Shown: positions 24,030 through 36,177 of the stretch, one piece after another
How the letters are laid out: each line of letters begins with the position of its first letter
Numbering within the stretch: position 1 is the stretch's first letter
Origin: Chrysomallon squamiferum
Lineage: Eukaryota; Mollusca; Gastropoda; Neomphalida; Peltospiridae
Assembly: GCA_012295275.1 (NCBI GenBank)
Contig: CM022669.1
Coordinates: 14,981,172 to 15,045,171, forward strand
Length of the DNA stretch: 64,000 bases
Reading direction: 5' to 3'
Notes under the pieces: generated by a model
What the model saw: only the letters and a program-made list of their open reading frames with translations
Told to the model about the DNA's origin: nothing
Database searches by the model: none
Program-made: the position numbers and the translations under genes

Positions 24030-27000
24030 ATGTTTATTAATGAAATCAAGCGGAATTTAATTTTAAGAGTATTTAAGCCATAACAGTGATTAGTTATTAA
24101 AATGTCAGATAAAACTGATCTTCAGAACTGAAGAATATTCATACAATTAAGAAAAAACTGACACAAAAATTACAGTTTAATTGTTTTTGTTTTTTTTTAA
24201 ATCTCTTTCAGTTAAGTAATGTGTTTTTACTAAACACAACTTTGAAGTATTGAACTGCTTACCTTGCTCCTTTCATGGTCCAGGCATCATAAGTCTGATC
24301 AGCAAATCCGCTGTTGTCAATAACACCATCTCCATCTACGTCCCAGGTCAAAGCAGTTTCCATGACAACCTGGGCAGAAAAAGATGCAGAAAAAAATAAA
24401 TGGGAAGTACACCGAATTTAGGCTGTTTGCATACATTAGGAAAAGTTCACTTATAATTATCTGTTCTATATGAAAACAAATTTACCTTGATCTTAGGGTA
24501 CATATGTTTGAGGAACTCCATATTTTGGGTATGGCTGAAGTCACGATACACCTGTAGAACAAACTTGAGATTCAAGTCTTTCCAGTTACAGGTGGGGTGA
24601 ATGATGTATGCATTCACTCTCTTCCATGGTTCATCCTCTGAAAATACAAACCTCAGGAATCGTAACAATGGAATAAGATGAATGATTTAAAATTTCAGTG
24701 GTTAAATATGATTCCTGTTTTATAACAAGTGATAGAGGGAAGCAATCTCAAAAGTTATTCTGATGTTAATGTATAAACAAATTACACAGATATCATGATA
24801 GTTTTTTTCTTCTTTTTTTTTACCTGCAAAAATTATGAAAAGTACAAAGGATTGACATTTGAATAATAAATAAAAAATAAAATCATATTTATTTATTTTA
24901 TTTAATTGTTTATTTAAAAAACATATAATAATAATAATAATTTAAAATAAAGATCAACAATAGTTAAAAAAACCTCAAATAAGTTTACTTTTCATCTTTT
25001 GTTTACAATACTTTTAAAACAATAACAAAAAATATGAATGGAAAAGAAACATTGAAACAAATATAATGTAAAAATTATTTCAAAATTTCTTGCTGTTTGA
25101 CTGATACCAGTTAGGTTTAGTTTACCTGGGTCACCAAGATCATGTGGGACTGTGTTGACAGTTTTAACAATTCCCTTCTCTCCAGACATACAGAACTTTA
25201 TCCCTTCAGTGTCCTCAGATGTCACTGATTCAGCTGAAGACAGAAATAATATTAGTGATAATATTAGTCATAACTGAGATTTGAAATTAGAAAAGAATTT
25301 TAGACTTAACTGTAGTTTAAAATTCATATTTTTTTTTAAGAATAAAAATAAAGTTACCACAAATTCAAAACAAAAAGAAGAATGAAATGATATTCAGTGA
25401 CAAATTTACTATTTAATATTTAATTCCATATAGCAGATAAGGAACTAAAGAAAATAGGTTAATATTTATGCATAAGATATGGTTTTTGTGTTTGTTTTTG
25501 CATCTATGTGCATGCATCTTATGTCAGGGTTGCTACTGAAATATATTAATATGATATTGATCAGAATGTCTAGCATGTCTTATTTTTAATGTATATATTT
25601 ATACATAAACTTACCTATATCATACTGAATAGATTCCTGGATCTTCGGCCACAACATGATAAATGCAAAAGATGAATAATGATGCACATCATAAGTGTTA
25701 AACATCCGATACTCGTGACCTGCAGAATAAAATAAAAGTTAATTTTCATTTTGTAAACACCCTTTTTAATGTTCCCTCACAAATATCTTTCTTAAAAAAA
25801 AATTAAAAATTAAAAACTTAAAAAAAAAAATGCATATGTAACTAAAATAATACAAATTTAAAATTATGCATATTATATGACAGAAAATAAAAGATCCTAG
25901 TTAACCTGAGGAAAGCAAATTCTCACACAGCCTGCAGAAAAAGAAACAGGTCGTATTAAACAATAAGAATGTTTGTAAGAATGATATTCTACAAAATCTT
26001 TAATATTAATGACATACTCTCTCTTGTGCATCTGTCCATGCACAGATATGTACTTTTGCATGTTTATAAAAAAAGCTTTGAAAATACAACTTACCTTCCA
26101 GGTACACAAATTTACTGTATTCTTTTACAGTATCTACATTAGATCCTGGAGCATTATCACCAATAGGGTCTACCCAAACAGTGCCTCCATCACTGACATA
26201 GTACAGCTCATTAAAGAGGGCAGATTTATACCAAGCTGGAAGTTTGCTGCAGAAGAATACAACAAACTCAATTTTTATGAATCAATATTTGTTTACTGAC
26301 ATCCTTATATGTTTCAATATTAATAAATAATATGTGAAAACATATTACATAAACATTTAGTCTGATTCAAATCTACTTTTATATTTTTCAGTATTCATTT
26401 TTAGAAGGCAGTTGAAGATTTATGAATCAGTAAGATATATAAGAGTCACTAACGAAGCATTTTAATATTAATTTGTTGTCAAACAAACCTGTTAGAAAGG
26501 ATTGGGTTCTGCCAGTCTTCGATCTTCTTTTCCCAGCTTGGGTATGATGTCAGAGCATGAGAACACAAATGTGGAGCTGCATCTCCATTTGTTCCAAACC
26601 AACGAGTGTACCTCCTGTAAAGCATCAACATATATTATTATATATTACAATCACTAAATACTGAATTATAACTTTCACTTTTTTTTTTAAATTCATCACT
26701 TCAGTTTCAGCCTTCATACATTCTCATACTTTATTTATTAGTAAAAATTGGTGTAACATGATAAATTAAAGAAATTATCAAGAAAAGTATAAAATACATT
26801 TGTTTATCCTGTCAATGACATACATTATTCATGTATGAAGCCAAATAGATGCTACTTGCCTGGAATACATCTGCTCTCTTGCAGCAAAGTGAATGACAGG
26901 CATGTCCCAGGCAAGACAAAAGTCCATCTGACCTTTACTTTTCGGTTTTACTGTGCACTTTGCACAAACTGCTGCAGCAATTTCTTTTCCTTTTTTTGTT

Positions 27001-29580
27001 TCAGCACTGGCTTCTGTAAAATTCACAAATGTTTAGTATTAAAAATTAAATAATTACAATAGACCGTTTTTTTTTTTTTTTTTTTTTTTAATGGTAATTT
27101 ATCATAAAATATTTTTATCCATTTTAATATTAATATATAACTCTTAATACACGAGATTTTCAAAATGTTATTAAAAATATCTTTCTTTGTATGATATTTA
27201 CTACTGATATAAAACAACAATATATAGATTTCAAAATGTGATTGCAGTTTTTTTACATCTATTTCTGTTTATATGCATATAGTCATAAGGTTACCTTCAG
27301 ATGATTTCAGAGAACCATTTTCTGTTAGATCATTCCAAATTTCTTCACCAGAACCATGTGGGTCAAACTGAACACAATGACTGACAGACACATTTTCCTA
27401 AAAAAAAAAGAAACAAAACAATGTTATCATTGTTTTAATGGCAGATAATTCAGTAGCCTTTTCTCACACTTCACTTAAACTATGTTGCAAAATTATATTT
27501 ACACATACATTTAAAAAACTTGACAAATATACCTTATATGAATTACGTAAATGTATTTCATTAGATTAAATAAGAACAACTTGTTACATTATTTCCTGTA
27601 CTTAATAATATAAATATTATATGTAACAAATAAACAAACATGCACATTCAAACATATAAAGTAACACATACAAAATTACATATAAAACAGAGATTGTCAT
27701 TAAATTAAAATAAAACAAATAACAGGCATTAAAATTACAACAGATACACTTATGCATATTTCAAAAAAGAAGACAAAAATAAATAAAAAAAATGAACAGA
27801 TAATTTAAAGAAGATACCTTTACAGGTATGCAAACAAATGGATCTAAAAACAGAGACAACAGTACCTACCAAAAATTTAAATAATTCATTGTATTACTTT
27901 TTAGCATGACTGAGATGATTATAAAAAACAGAAATAAAAAAAAATATCTATAAAATAATTTAAGTAATACATACCATTTTTAGCTGCAGACACAGCATAA
28001 GTACATTTCATGCCTCTAAAAGTCTGATGAATCATAACACCCTGGACCTCACTCACTTCGGACTTGAGAGTGAACGGTTCATTCCAACACCCTCCTTCTT
28101 TATCCTCCTTGACACCACGCCCATTTTTGAAGGTAAATGCTATACTGATGTCTAGCTCATCATCACTATTATTTTCTATAGTCCAAACAAATACTGCAGT
28201 AGGCAGTGTCGTTTCCTTAAATACATAAATAAATATCATTAGATTTGTACCAACATTTAAAACCAAGTACCAATTTATATTAAATAGGTTTTTTGGCAAG
28301 ATAATGGTTTTTTTATTTTTTTAACATTTTTTTAAATTAGATAAGAAAGCAATAACATTATTAAATTACAATCTTCATTTTTACATTATAATCTGAGTTT
28401 TTTTTGTTGTAAACCAAAACCAAAAAAGAGACCATTATTTAATTACTCTCATAACAAATAATAAAATTTTGAAGATATAAAAGATGGGGAAAAAACCTAC
28501 TTGATAATTATGTGGAAAAACTGGTGATATCTGTCTACATATCAGTCGAACTTTGTGTTCTGGAATGTCAAAAACTGACCAGGCTCTGGGATACAAAGCA
28601 TGGTAAGTGGCATCTTGTTTTGGAAACTGCCAGTTCCAGGAATTCAGTCCTTTGGTCTTCTTGGTCTGGGATGACAGTACTTGCTGGTAAACTGTCTTCC
28701 CATTCTTTCGTATACACACAATAAACTGAAATGAGAAAAATATTTTTCTACGTTTTCATTTTGTATTAACAAGAGAGGTCAATTGGTAAACTTTCATACT
28801 TATTCGTATATCTGATATACAATTTTAAATGATGATTCTTGTATAAATATGTCCAGTCTGTTTGTAAATTTTTATTTCTGTTAATCTGTATAGTTTAACT
28901 GCTGTTTCAAAATGCATTATTTAAGATTCATGGCATAGCTATTAAAATTTGAATATTAGAGATAACTACCTAGAAAATGAATAGTTAGAGACATATAAGA
29001 TTCAAGGAAATTATACCTTTCACAACCCAGTAAACAATTATTGGTCTTTATTTGCAGCAAAGGACACATTACCTTGAAATACACATGATTACAAGCAATT
29101 TGATGATGTGATTAATCATTTATATAAGATGCAGAGCATATCAAAATTATCTTCATTTAGACTAAATTCTGTTAACATATAGAGATATGTAAACTTACTT
29201 GGTCTGCATCTATAACTACATGATCATACATGCCAGGAACCATCTGAAATCGACAGAATTCACCACGGTAACCTCTTCCAATTGTACCACACCCAATACC
29301 TCCAATAGGGCAGCCTGAAAAATAAAACAACAACATAAGCAAAAAAAGTAAAGTCAACTGGCATACCTTGGTATCTATAGTATATATCTCTGTCTTCAGT
29401 TTTCTAATTTATTTATACATCTTTATATTACTTAAGACACCTCTTACAAACAATCTCAATAAACTGAATTCTAAATTTATTCCTCGCCAAGATTGATTCA
29501 TGATTAGACTATTGTTTCTTGGACAGGTATTTCATAAGTATTTTGCTTTTAGAACACTATCATGATTATGCACTCATTTT

Positions 29581-29611
<31 letters not shown>

Positions 29612-30667
29612 ATACTGTAAACTTTTTTGTCCATTATTTTTTTAATGATTTATGATATGCATCTTTCCTTTCAATAATATATTAATTTTTAACAAATTTT
29701 TTGACCATTATTTTTTAAATGATTTATGATCATTCATCTTTCCTTTCAATAATATATTAATTTTTAACAAATTTTTTGACCATTATTTTTTAAATGATTT
29801 ATGATCATTCATCTTTCCTTTCAATAATATATTAATTTTTGACATTAATGGTAAGAACAAACTTGCCATATATTGGATTGTATGGGACAGGATCTAGATA
29901 GCTGATGAATGGTACTCTTCCTTGGTGTTTTTTCTTAAACCAAAATTGCATGTATCTGAAAATAAAATATATAACTAATTAATTTACAATTATTAGCAGA
30001 ATTTTATTAGTTAAACCAGTGTAACAAAAAATATATTTAACTATGTTCCATCTTTAAAAATGTATAAACAAATAGTAACTATAACAGTGAAATTAACACA
30101 AAACTGCCAACTGTCAGAAGTTCAGTTGTTGTAATGAAACCCCTGAAACAGCAGGATATGATAAGCTGTATATATAATATAAGATAAATCAATTAAACTT
30201 ATTTGTATTCATTCTATTCAGTATTATACAAGAGTTATATTGCTTATGAATTTTGTAAACAAGTCACAGAATTTTTACTGAATTTGAACTTCTTTGCACT
30301 AAAATAAATTCATAATGATAATGATATTCATATTGATAATCATAATCCTCATAATAATTATTAATTTATATCATATCGATATGTGTATTTGATAATTTGA
30401 AACAGGTTAGTTTTTGACATGACTTGGTTATCACATACTGTATTTATTTATTACAGTAAAAAACCCAGCTAACTAAATAAATAAACTTGATGCACACCTC
30501 ACTGTCAATCCAAGAAATCCCGACAATTGTCTCAGTCGAGGTTGCTGAAAAGGCATGCATTTTTCTTGACATTTGTAAGTGAGTGGTACACGCCATCCAA
30601 AATCAGGAACACCATCAATGTGATGTTTTGGTGTTGTTAAGCTTTTGTTCGGATTGACACAAGTCAT
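21905..30667 (-). CDS. GBA2: Non-lysosomal glucosylceramidase (beta-glucosidase 2, GH116), complete, 18 exons
   Basis: Hydrolyses glucosylceramide to glucose and ceramide at the cytosolic face of ER/Golgi-type membranes. Exons: 30667-30498, 29955-29867, 29314-29199, 28725-28501, 28215-27975, 27843-27818, 27397-27295, 27013-26860, 26614-26489, 26246-26095, 25719-25615, 25233-25126, 24637-24486, 24369-24263, 23783-23641, 23540-23431, 22912-22721, 22315-21905. They total 2730 nt, or 909 residues plus TAG; human GBA2 has 927. Hallmarks are DFGWRVPL near the N-terminus, [38 protein letters not shown] and [10 protein letters not shown]. The nucleophile is E467 (YLEG) and the acid/base D617 (ADQTYD). 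They are 150 apart, as are human E527 and D677. No signal peptide is seen. Introns 2 and 8 are GC-AG. It lies head-to-head with RGP1. Confidence 0.96.
23924..24031. repeat. GBA2: AAGT and AAAT tetranucleotide tract
   Basis: About thirteen AAGT units flanked by AAAT units, in a GBA2 intron. Confidence 0.95.
26615..26859 (-). other. GBA2: GC-AG intron 8 of GBA2
   Basis: The 5' splice site reads CAG then GCAAGT, the usual strong context of GC donors. Only this site joins the frame to RRYTRWFG in the next exon. A nearby GT three bases further on shifts the frame. Confidence 0.8.
27818..27843 (-). CDS. GBA2: 26-nt microexon of GBA2
   Basis: Without this exon the neighbouring exons (28215-27975 ending in phase 1, 27397-27295 starting in phase 0) do not join in frame, and the join meets a stop. 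The 26-nt segment is flanked by a tttttag acceptor and a GTATCT donor, encodes PFVCIPVK after a shared Asp codon, and restores the frame. It sits just before the block containing FDPHGSG, which is conserved in the family. Confidence 0.85.
29315..29866 (-). other. GBA2: GC-AG intron 2 of GBA2
   Basis: The donor is GCAAGT after ...TATG. Splicing there gives [12 protein letters not shown], which matches the conserved family block. The alternative GT four bases further on breaks the frame. The intron carries three copies of a 75-bp repeat shortly downstream of the donor. Confidence 0.8.
29627..29840. repeat. 75-bp tandem repeat, three copies
   Basis: Units start at 29627, 29701 and 29776. The second and third are nearly identical, which implies a recent duplication. 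They sit in GBA2 intron 2, starting 26 nt from its GC donor. Confidence 0.9.
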
Positions 30668-31252
30668 TTTTTATGATAATTTTTACAGATAATTCTCATG
30701 TAGTCAAATGAAGAATTTTCAGTCACTTGCATCCAGATTGTAATCCTATCATTACGCTTGAGTAATTATCACAAACCAGTCTAACATTCATCGACTGTCC
30801 AAGCGTCATACATTATATGCATTATTTCAGAAGCGAAACAGTATGGTGTATTCAGTCCGTAAGATCGTCGTCGACAGAAAAGGGAAATTAAGTAAATTTT
30901 GACAGATGTATGTACTTGTTTAAACCGCTGTAGTAGCACCGAAGTTAAGGACAAATGACAGGTATTTATTATTCATTTTCTCTTATTAGTACTGAAGTTT
31001 GTACGTTAGTAACGAATATGTCAATAATAATAAAAACAAACAAATACTGAAATAGACATTCAGACTCGCTGACTCGGTCATTCATTGGAGTGGTGATTTG
31101 GCCACGATTTGATGTTTAACATTCACTTTGTACATAATATTATTTAGAAAAAGAATAATAAAAAAAAGTAGGAATAACTAATTTAATCCCATTATTAATC
31201 TAGATATTGGATACTGACCGATTTAAAACTATTAATAATAATAATGATAATG

Positions 31253-31314
<62 letters not shown>

Positions 31315-31850
31315 GCAGTATACTGACATTTTAATTATTTTCTTGCATTACTAGTTTTCATATAATTATATTTAATTCAGCTAAATACAAGAAAACGATT
31401 TGTATAATTTAAAGATACACATTATTTTATCATAGTGTAAACGGTGTGAAAATTACATTTAATATAATAATAAAGTGCTAGTGTCTAGTCATTAATTTTT
31501 ATTATAATTTATATTTGTCATCTGTTGCTGTTACTGTTGACCGTAGCAGATTGAATCCATTCAAAATCAGACATGCTGAATAATCTATTAAGATTATTTC
31601 AGTACACACATTGTATGTACTAAATAATTTTACATACAAAGGAAATTGAAAATTAAATTAATATTATTTATGCTACTTATCTTTATGGATAAATGTATCA
31701 AAGCACAATTAAATGCAACACTAGTAATAGCAAACACATTGTAACTGTAAAGATAAAAATATATGTGTAAAATAATAAAGCATTATATTTTTAGTTGATG
31801 GTTGGTGGAATATCATCTGTGATATGTGTTGACATGGTTGCAAAGAGGAG
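30668..31850. promoter_or_regulatory. Divergent GBA2/RGP1 intergenic region, probable bidirectional promoter
   Basis: The minus-strand GBA2 ATG (30665-30667) and the plus-strand RGP1 ATG (31851) face away from each other. The segment from about 30740 to 30960 has more CG dinucleotides and fewer simple repeats than its surroundings, and would be the core promoter. A consensus-like donor (gacag/gtattt, 30961/30962) and an acceptor (tttttag, exon from 31795) suggest a noncoding first exon and a 5' UTR intron for RGP1. The same head-to-head pair exists in human. An ATT microsatellite (31231-31310) lies within the presumed intron. Confidence 0.55.
31231..31310. repeat. ATT triplet tract
   Basis: A long ATT run in the presumed 5' UTR intron of RGP1. 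Confidence 0.95.
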
Positions 31851-31854
31851 ATGA
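31798..31854 (+). promoter_or_regulatory. Upstream ORF overlapping the RGP1 start codon
   Basis: In the probable 5' UTR exon (from about 31795) an ATG at 31798 opens an 18-codon frame. It ends in TGA at 31852-31854, so its stop overlaps the RGP1 ATG (31851-31853) as ATGA. Such overlaps can couple termination to reinitiation and would lower RGP1 translation. This depends on the transcript including 31798. Confidence 0.45.
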
Positions 31855-34800
31855 TAGAAGTAACTGCCAGTTTACCTCGTGGGCCTGTGTTCTTAGCAGG
31901 GGAGATAATTCAGTGTGATATTGTCTTCAGCAATGCCCCAAAGACAGAACAAGCATCGAGGTAATGATACTGAAAATAAATACTTTATTTTTTGAGGTAC
32001 AACTATTTATGATGCATTCTGTAACCAGTATTAAAGATCTTAATGCATTTAAACTATCAGTTATAATTTTTATTTTTATTTTTATTTTCTGTTGAAGCTA
32101 CCAAATTGATGTTTTATTATTTTTTTATTATCAGAATCAAAATGTTTCTAATTCTAGAAGAAATTTTTAAAATAATTCCAAACCCTGCAAATGTATATCA
32201 AATGAAACTAATAAAATATCAGGTTATCCTGATACATTTTCATTGTGTTAATAATGGTTTTAGAAAAAAAAGAAAAAAATAGTAATAGCTGAAAATAACA
32301 ATAGATGAATGTTTTGTTAATGTGCCGATTTTTATTTATTTAATTTTTTTTACCTTATGTTTTCAGAAAGGATGTTGACTGTTTAGCATGGGCCAGTGTA
32401 CAGGTGATCTGTCAGTGTACAGTCAGTGACTCGAGAGTTGCATTACCAAGAGTACAGGTACTGCCTGCCCGGAATACTTCATCTTCAAGTGGGGACACGT
32501 CATTTGTACCCAACAAAGGTCAATCACTATCTTCATTTATTTATAACTGACAGTATCATAATATGATGAATAATTCAGTACAGTTTGTATTTTAAATATT
32601 TCAAAAATCTTTTAAAGAAGATATATTTTTATAAATATGATAAAATGTGTGATAGCTTTATTTACACAATTTTAAATTTAAATTCATATATTTATGTGAA
32701 TATATATGAATGTTTTTCATAGTTTTATCTCTAAGTCTTTGGTAATTTTATTTTGGTAGGTGAAAGAGGATTAACAGTGTTGACTACTAAACCAAAAATA
32801 CTGTTCTGTGATTTGAAACTGCAGCCTGGGGAATCGAGACATTGTGAGAAATTGTTCTTAAACTTATTAATGTTAAATATATTTTTTAAATAACTTTCTG
32901 TCTATTTGAATATTTGTACAAAAACATCCATACCCATACACCAACATACAAGACAGATATTCAAATAGACAGAAATAATCAGCTTAAATATATATTTCTG
33001 AGGATGAACCTTTTTTTTTTTTTTTTGAACTTTGGATCAGATAAATATGGTTTATGTTGAACATTAACAAAAGGTTCCATTAATTTACTGTTTCATTAAG
33101 TAATCTGATTTTTATTTTTTCAGTAAGTTATCCCATTTTAAGTTCTGTAGTAAGTGATTTAAATTTAAGTTTTTCACTAAGTAATCTAATTTTAAGTTTC
33201 CATCAGTTATATTTCAGGACACGATACCAACAGACGCACCACCTTCTTTCCGAGGACAAGCTGTAAAGTACTCATACAAAATTATTGTTGGCACACAGCG
33301 ATTTGAACATCCAACCAAACTGCTGAGAATACCTTTCAGGGTGATGGTTCTGTATGGTAAGGTGACATTCTTGATGCCTTTGAAAGTAAATACTTTATTA
33401 AAATCTTAAAATATTTAATGATAATTTGTGGTTTTTGTTTATTTTGGGTTTTTTATATAAAATATTTTCTTTCAGTTTTGTCAAAGATGTAAATAATTAA
33501 AATTATAATTTATTTTTAATTAGTACATTATATTGTCTAAGTTCAAATGTATAATGACAACAAATTTTATGTAAATAAACACCCATTGCAAAATTAGCTA
33601 TATGCTGTTTACTTTGAAACAAAGAAGGAAAAATAACTGTAATGGTGTTAAAAAAGTAATAATTGCATAAATAGTGAATAATTATAAATGAAACAAGAAT
33701 TATAACCTAGTTTGTTGTAAATAAAATTTATTTATTGTTTGGAAAAATAAAGTTGTAACTTGTTCATCTTTTTCTTTCGACAGGTTTGAATGATATTAGT
33801 GTTTACAATGAATCAGGAGAGTTTGCACCTAGCAACCCATTTCTCAAACGGAAAGAAAATTCCATATTAGATATCGCACTGCAAGTTTTATCTACAGTGA
33901 CAGCCAGGAAATCTCCACGTAAGTAGACTGTCAGAAAGCAAACTAATAAGTGATATTATGCATTGAACTGGGGCTTAATCCTTTTTGTTTGATAAAAATA
34001 ATGTTTTTGAAGTGTAATTATGCTAGTTGCACATGCCTTGTCCTGTTATGTCATGGCTGAATGTCTCATTTATAGAGCTGATTGATTGGTTGATATTTTT
34101 AAACTGGATTCCCAAGCAAGGAATCTTATGCATTTGACGTCACAAAAGCATTTTGATGGCATACATATTATTTTTAACATACTGAAATTTCTGTTGGTTA
34201 TTTTGTAATACCAACTTTTGAACAAGCACTGAAAAATTGTCAAAATTTTGATAGTACTGCCAATTTGTTAATGCTTGGGTAAACCTTTATGTATCTGTTA
34301 TATTGTCCATGATTTGGTCATTTGAGATTTGTCCTTTTTTTTTGTTTTGTCCTCCATACCAGTTTCCTATCTGATCAGTATATTAAAGAACAAGGGCAAC
34401 TTGTTTTAAATGCAGCAAATGTTTGTGAAGATTTTATTTCAGTGTTCAGGAAATATATTGCATTCAGTTGCTGAACACAGAAAAAGTGATCAGAATTAAT
34501 AATTGAAAAAAAAAATAACAATTTTTTATTATTATTATTACTAAATACTTAAAATAATGATAAAAAATATAATAATAATAATAAAAATAATATTATTATT
34601 ACTATATTTTATTTATTTATTTATTTATTTTTTATTTATTGTAATTTTATTTCTCAGATTCATACAATATAACAAATGCAAAAGGAAAGGTAGCCAGGTT
34701 TCTGATGTTCAAGCAAGCATATAAACTTGGTGAAGATATTGTTGGTATATTTGACTTTACTGATGGAACAGTTCCTTGTGTACAGGTATGTCACATAGAA

Positions 34801-36177
34801 AATATTCTAGTGTATATCAGATTACATTTTATAAAGAACAGTAAACAATTATAATAGAGTTTGTTATAAAACTTGATAAAGTGAAATTTCTAATAAAAGT
34901 GTACTTTTTCATTTAATATATTTCAGTTTCCTACATTTGCATTATTTGTATGAAAACCTATGTTGTAAAAATAATAATATTTAAAAAGTTTTAATAAAAT
35001 ATTTGAAGTATTCATAAGAACCTGTTAAAATATACAAAATTTGTTAGCGTTAAAATGTTGCTAATTTGTTATGACTCCTTTCATGTAGTATAATAATATT
35101 TAATAAGTTTTATTTAAAATTTTAAATATTCATAAAATCACATTAAAATATCAAAAATTAAATTTAAGTATTTTTTTATTTATTTGATACTGTTAAAATG
35201 TTGCTAATTTTTTACGGCTTTCAGTTCATGTTAAAAATAATAAAAATGTGTGTGTGTGTATATACAAGCTGTTAGAATGTTACTAATTTGTTTTATGACT
35301 TTCCTTCCTTGCAGTATTCAGTGACATTACAGAGTGAGGAGCAGATGGCAGAAGAATATCGTAAGAAGCCAAGTCAAGGAACTGCAGTGACCTCATACGT
35401 CAAACATCAAGAAATGTGTCTACACACACTGAAATCAAGCATAAACATACCTCTGCCTTTAACAGCCACACCAGGATTTATCACTGACATTGGTAAGATT
35501 TTAATTAAGTGGGTTAAACAACGATAATAACCAGTTTCATTTGCCAGTGTAGGGTTTAGCTCAGTACTACTGAGATGGGGTATCATTAAATAACAAACAG
35601 CTGGAACTGTGGTACAAGTAGATGATGATATCTGTGCATTGTTCTGGACCTATGGGCAAGGATACAGTGTGCAAGGGAGATTCTCTTATAACTCAGTATT
35701 TTGTGACTGGTTATGAAATTACTATAGGTAAAAGAGAATCTAGAATTATTACTGATGTTACTCATGAAATGGATATAAAGCTGACTAGTAAACCAGTAAT
35801 TCATTTAATTTGGTCCTTACATTTATATATATTTTTTATTTATTAAAAACTAATCCAACTTCTGCTTCAGTATTTATCTGTCTTATTGTCCAATACTTTT
35901 ATTGATTTTTTTTTTGTACAGCCATATTGAAAATATATCTCACATTATTACAGTTTGTCTTCGATGGAGGCTTCACTTTGAATTTGTAACATCCTGTGAG
36001 CCAATTGAAGGACCGCCAAGGCCCACAAATCCCGATGAAAATGTAATATGGCGAGGACCTCCGACAGTTAATGTCGAAACGATGGTCTGGGATCTGCCTA
36101 TCAAAGTCTTTCCAACAAACCCACTCCATGCATCAAGTGTGACTCTGATGAGAACCAGCTCTAGCATCAGAATCTGA
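31851..36177 (+). CDS. RGP1: RGP1 homologue, RAB6A-GEF complex partner protein 2, complete, 8 coding exons
   Basis: With RIC1 this protein forms the complex that activates Rab6 at the Golgi for retrograde transport from endosomes. Exons: 31851-31960, 32367-32518, 32760-32843, 33207-33356, 33784-33918, 34658-34785, 35315-35492, 35954-36177. Total 1161 nt, or 386 residues plus TGA; human RGP1 has 391. Conserved blocks are RGPVFLAGE at the N-terminus, [56 protein letters not shown]-like [25 protein letters not shown] and [10 protein letters not shown] near the C-terminus. The fold is arrestin-like (Rgp1 family), with no membrane segment. For exon 33207 the first of two AG acceptors is required; the second (33217) would create an immediate stop. 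It diverges from GBA2 and converges on the coiled-coil gene. Confidence 0.96.
32895..32975. repeat. Inverted repeat with perfect 19-bp arms
   Basis: Arms 32895-32913 and 32957-32975 are perfect reverse complements around a 43-nt loop, in an RGP1 intron. Confidence 0.9.

Noticed and set aside
33211-33219. Second AG (33217) as acceptor of RGP1 exon 4
   Set aside because: It would give an immediate TGA; the upstream AG at 33205-33206 keeps the frame and the expected length.
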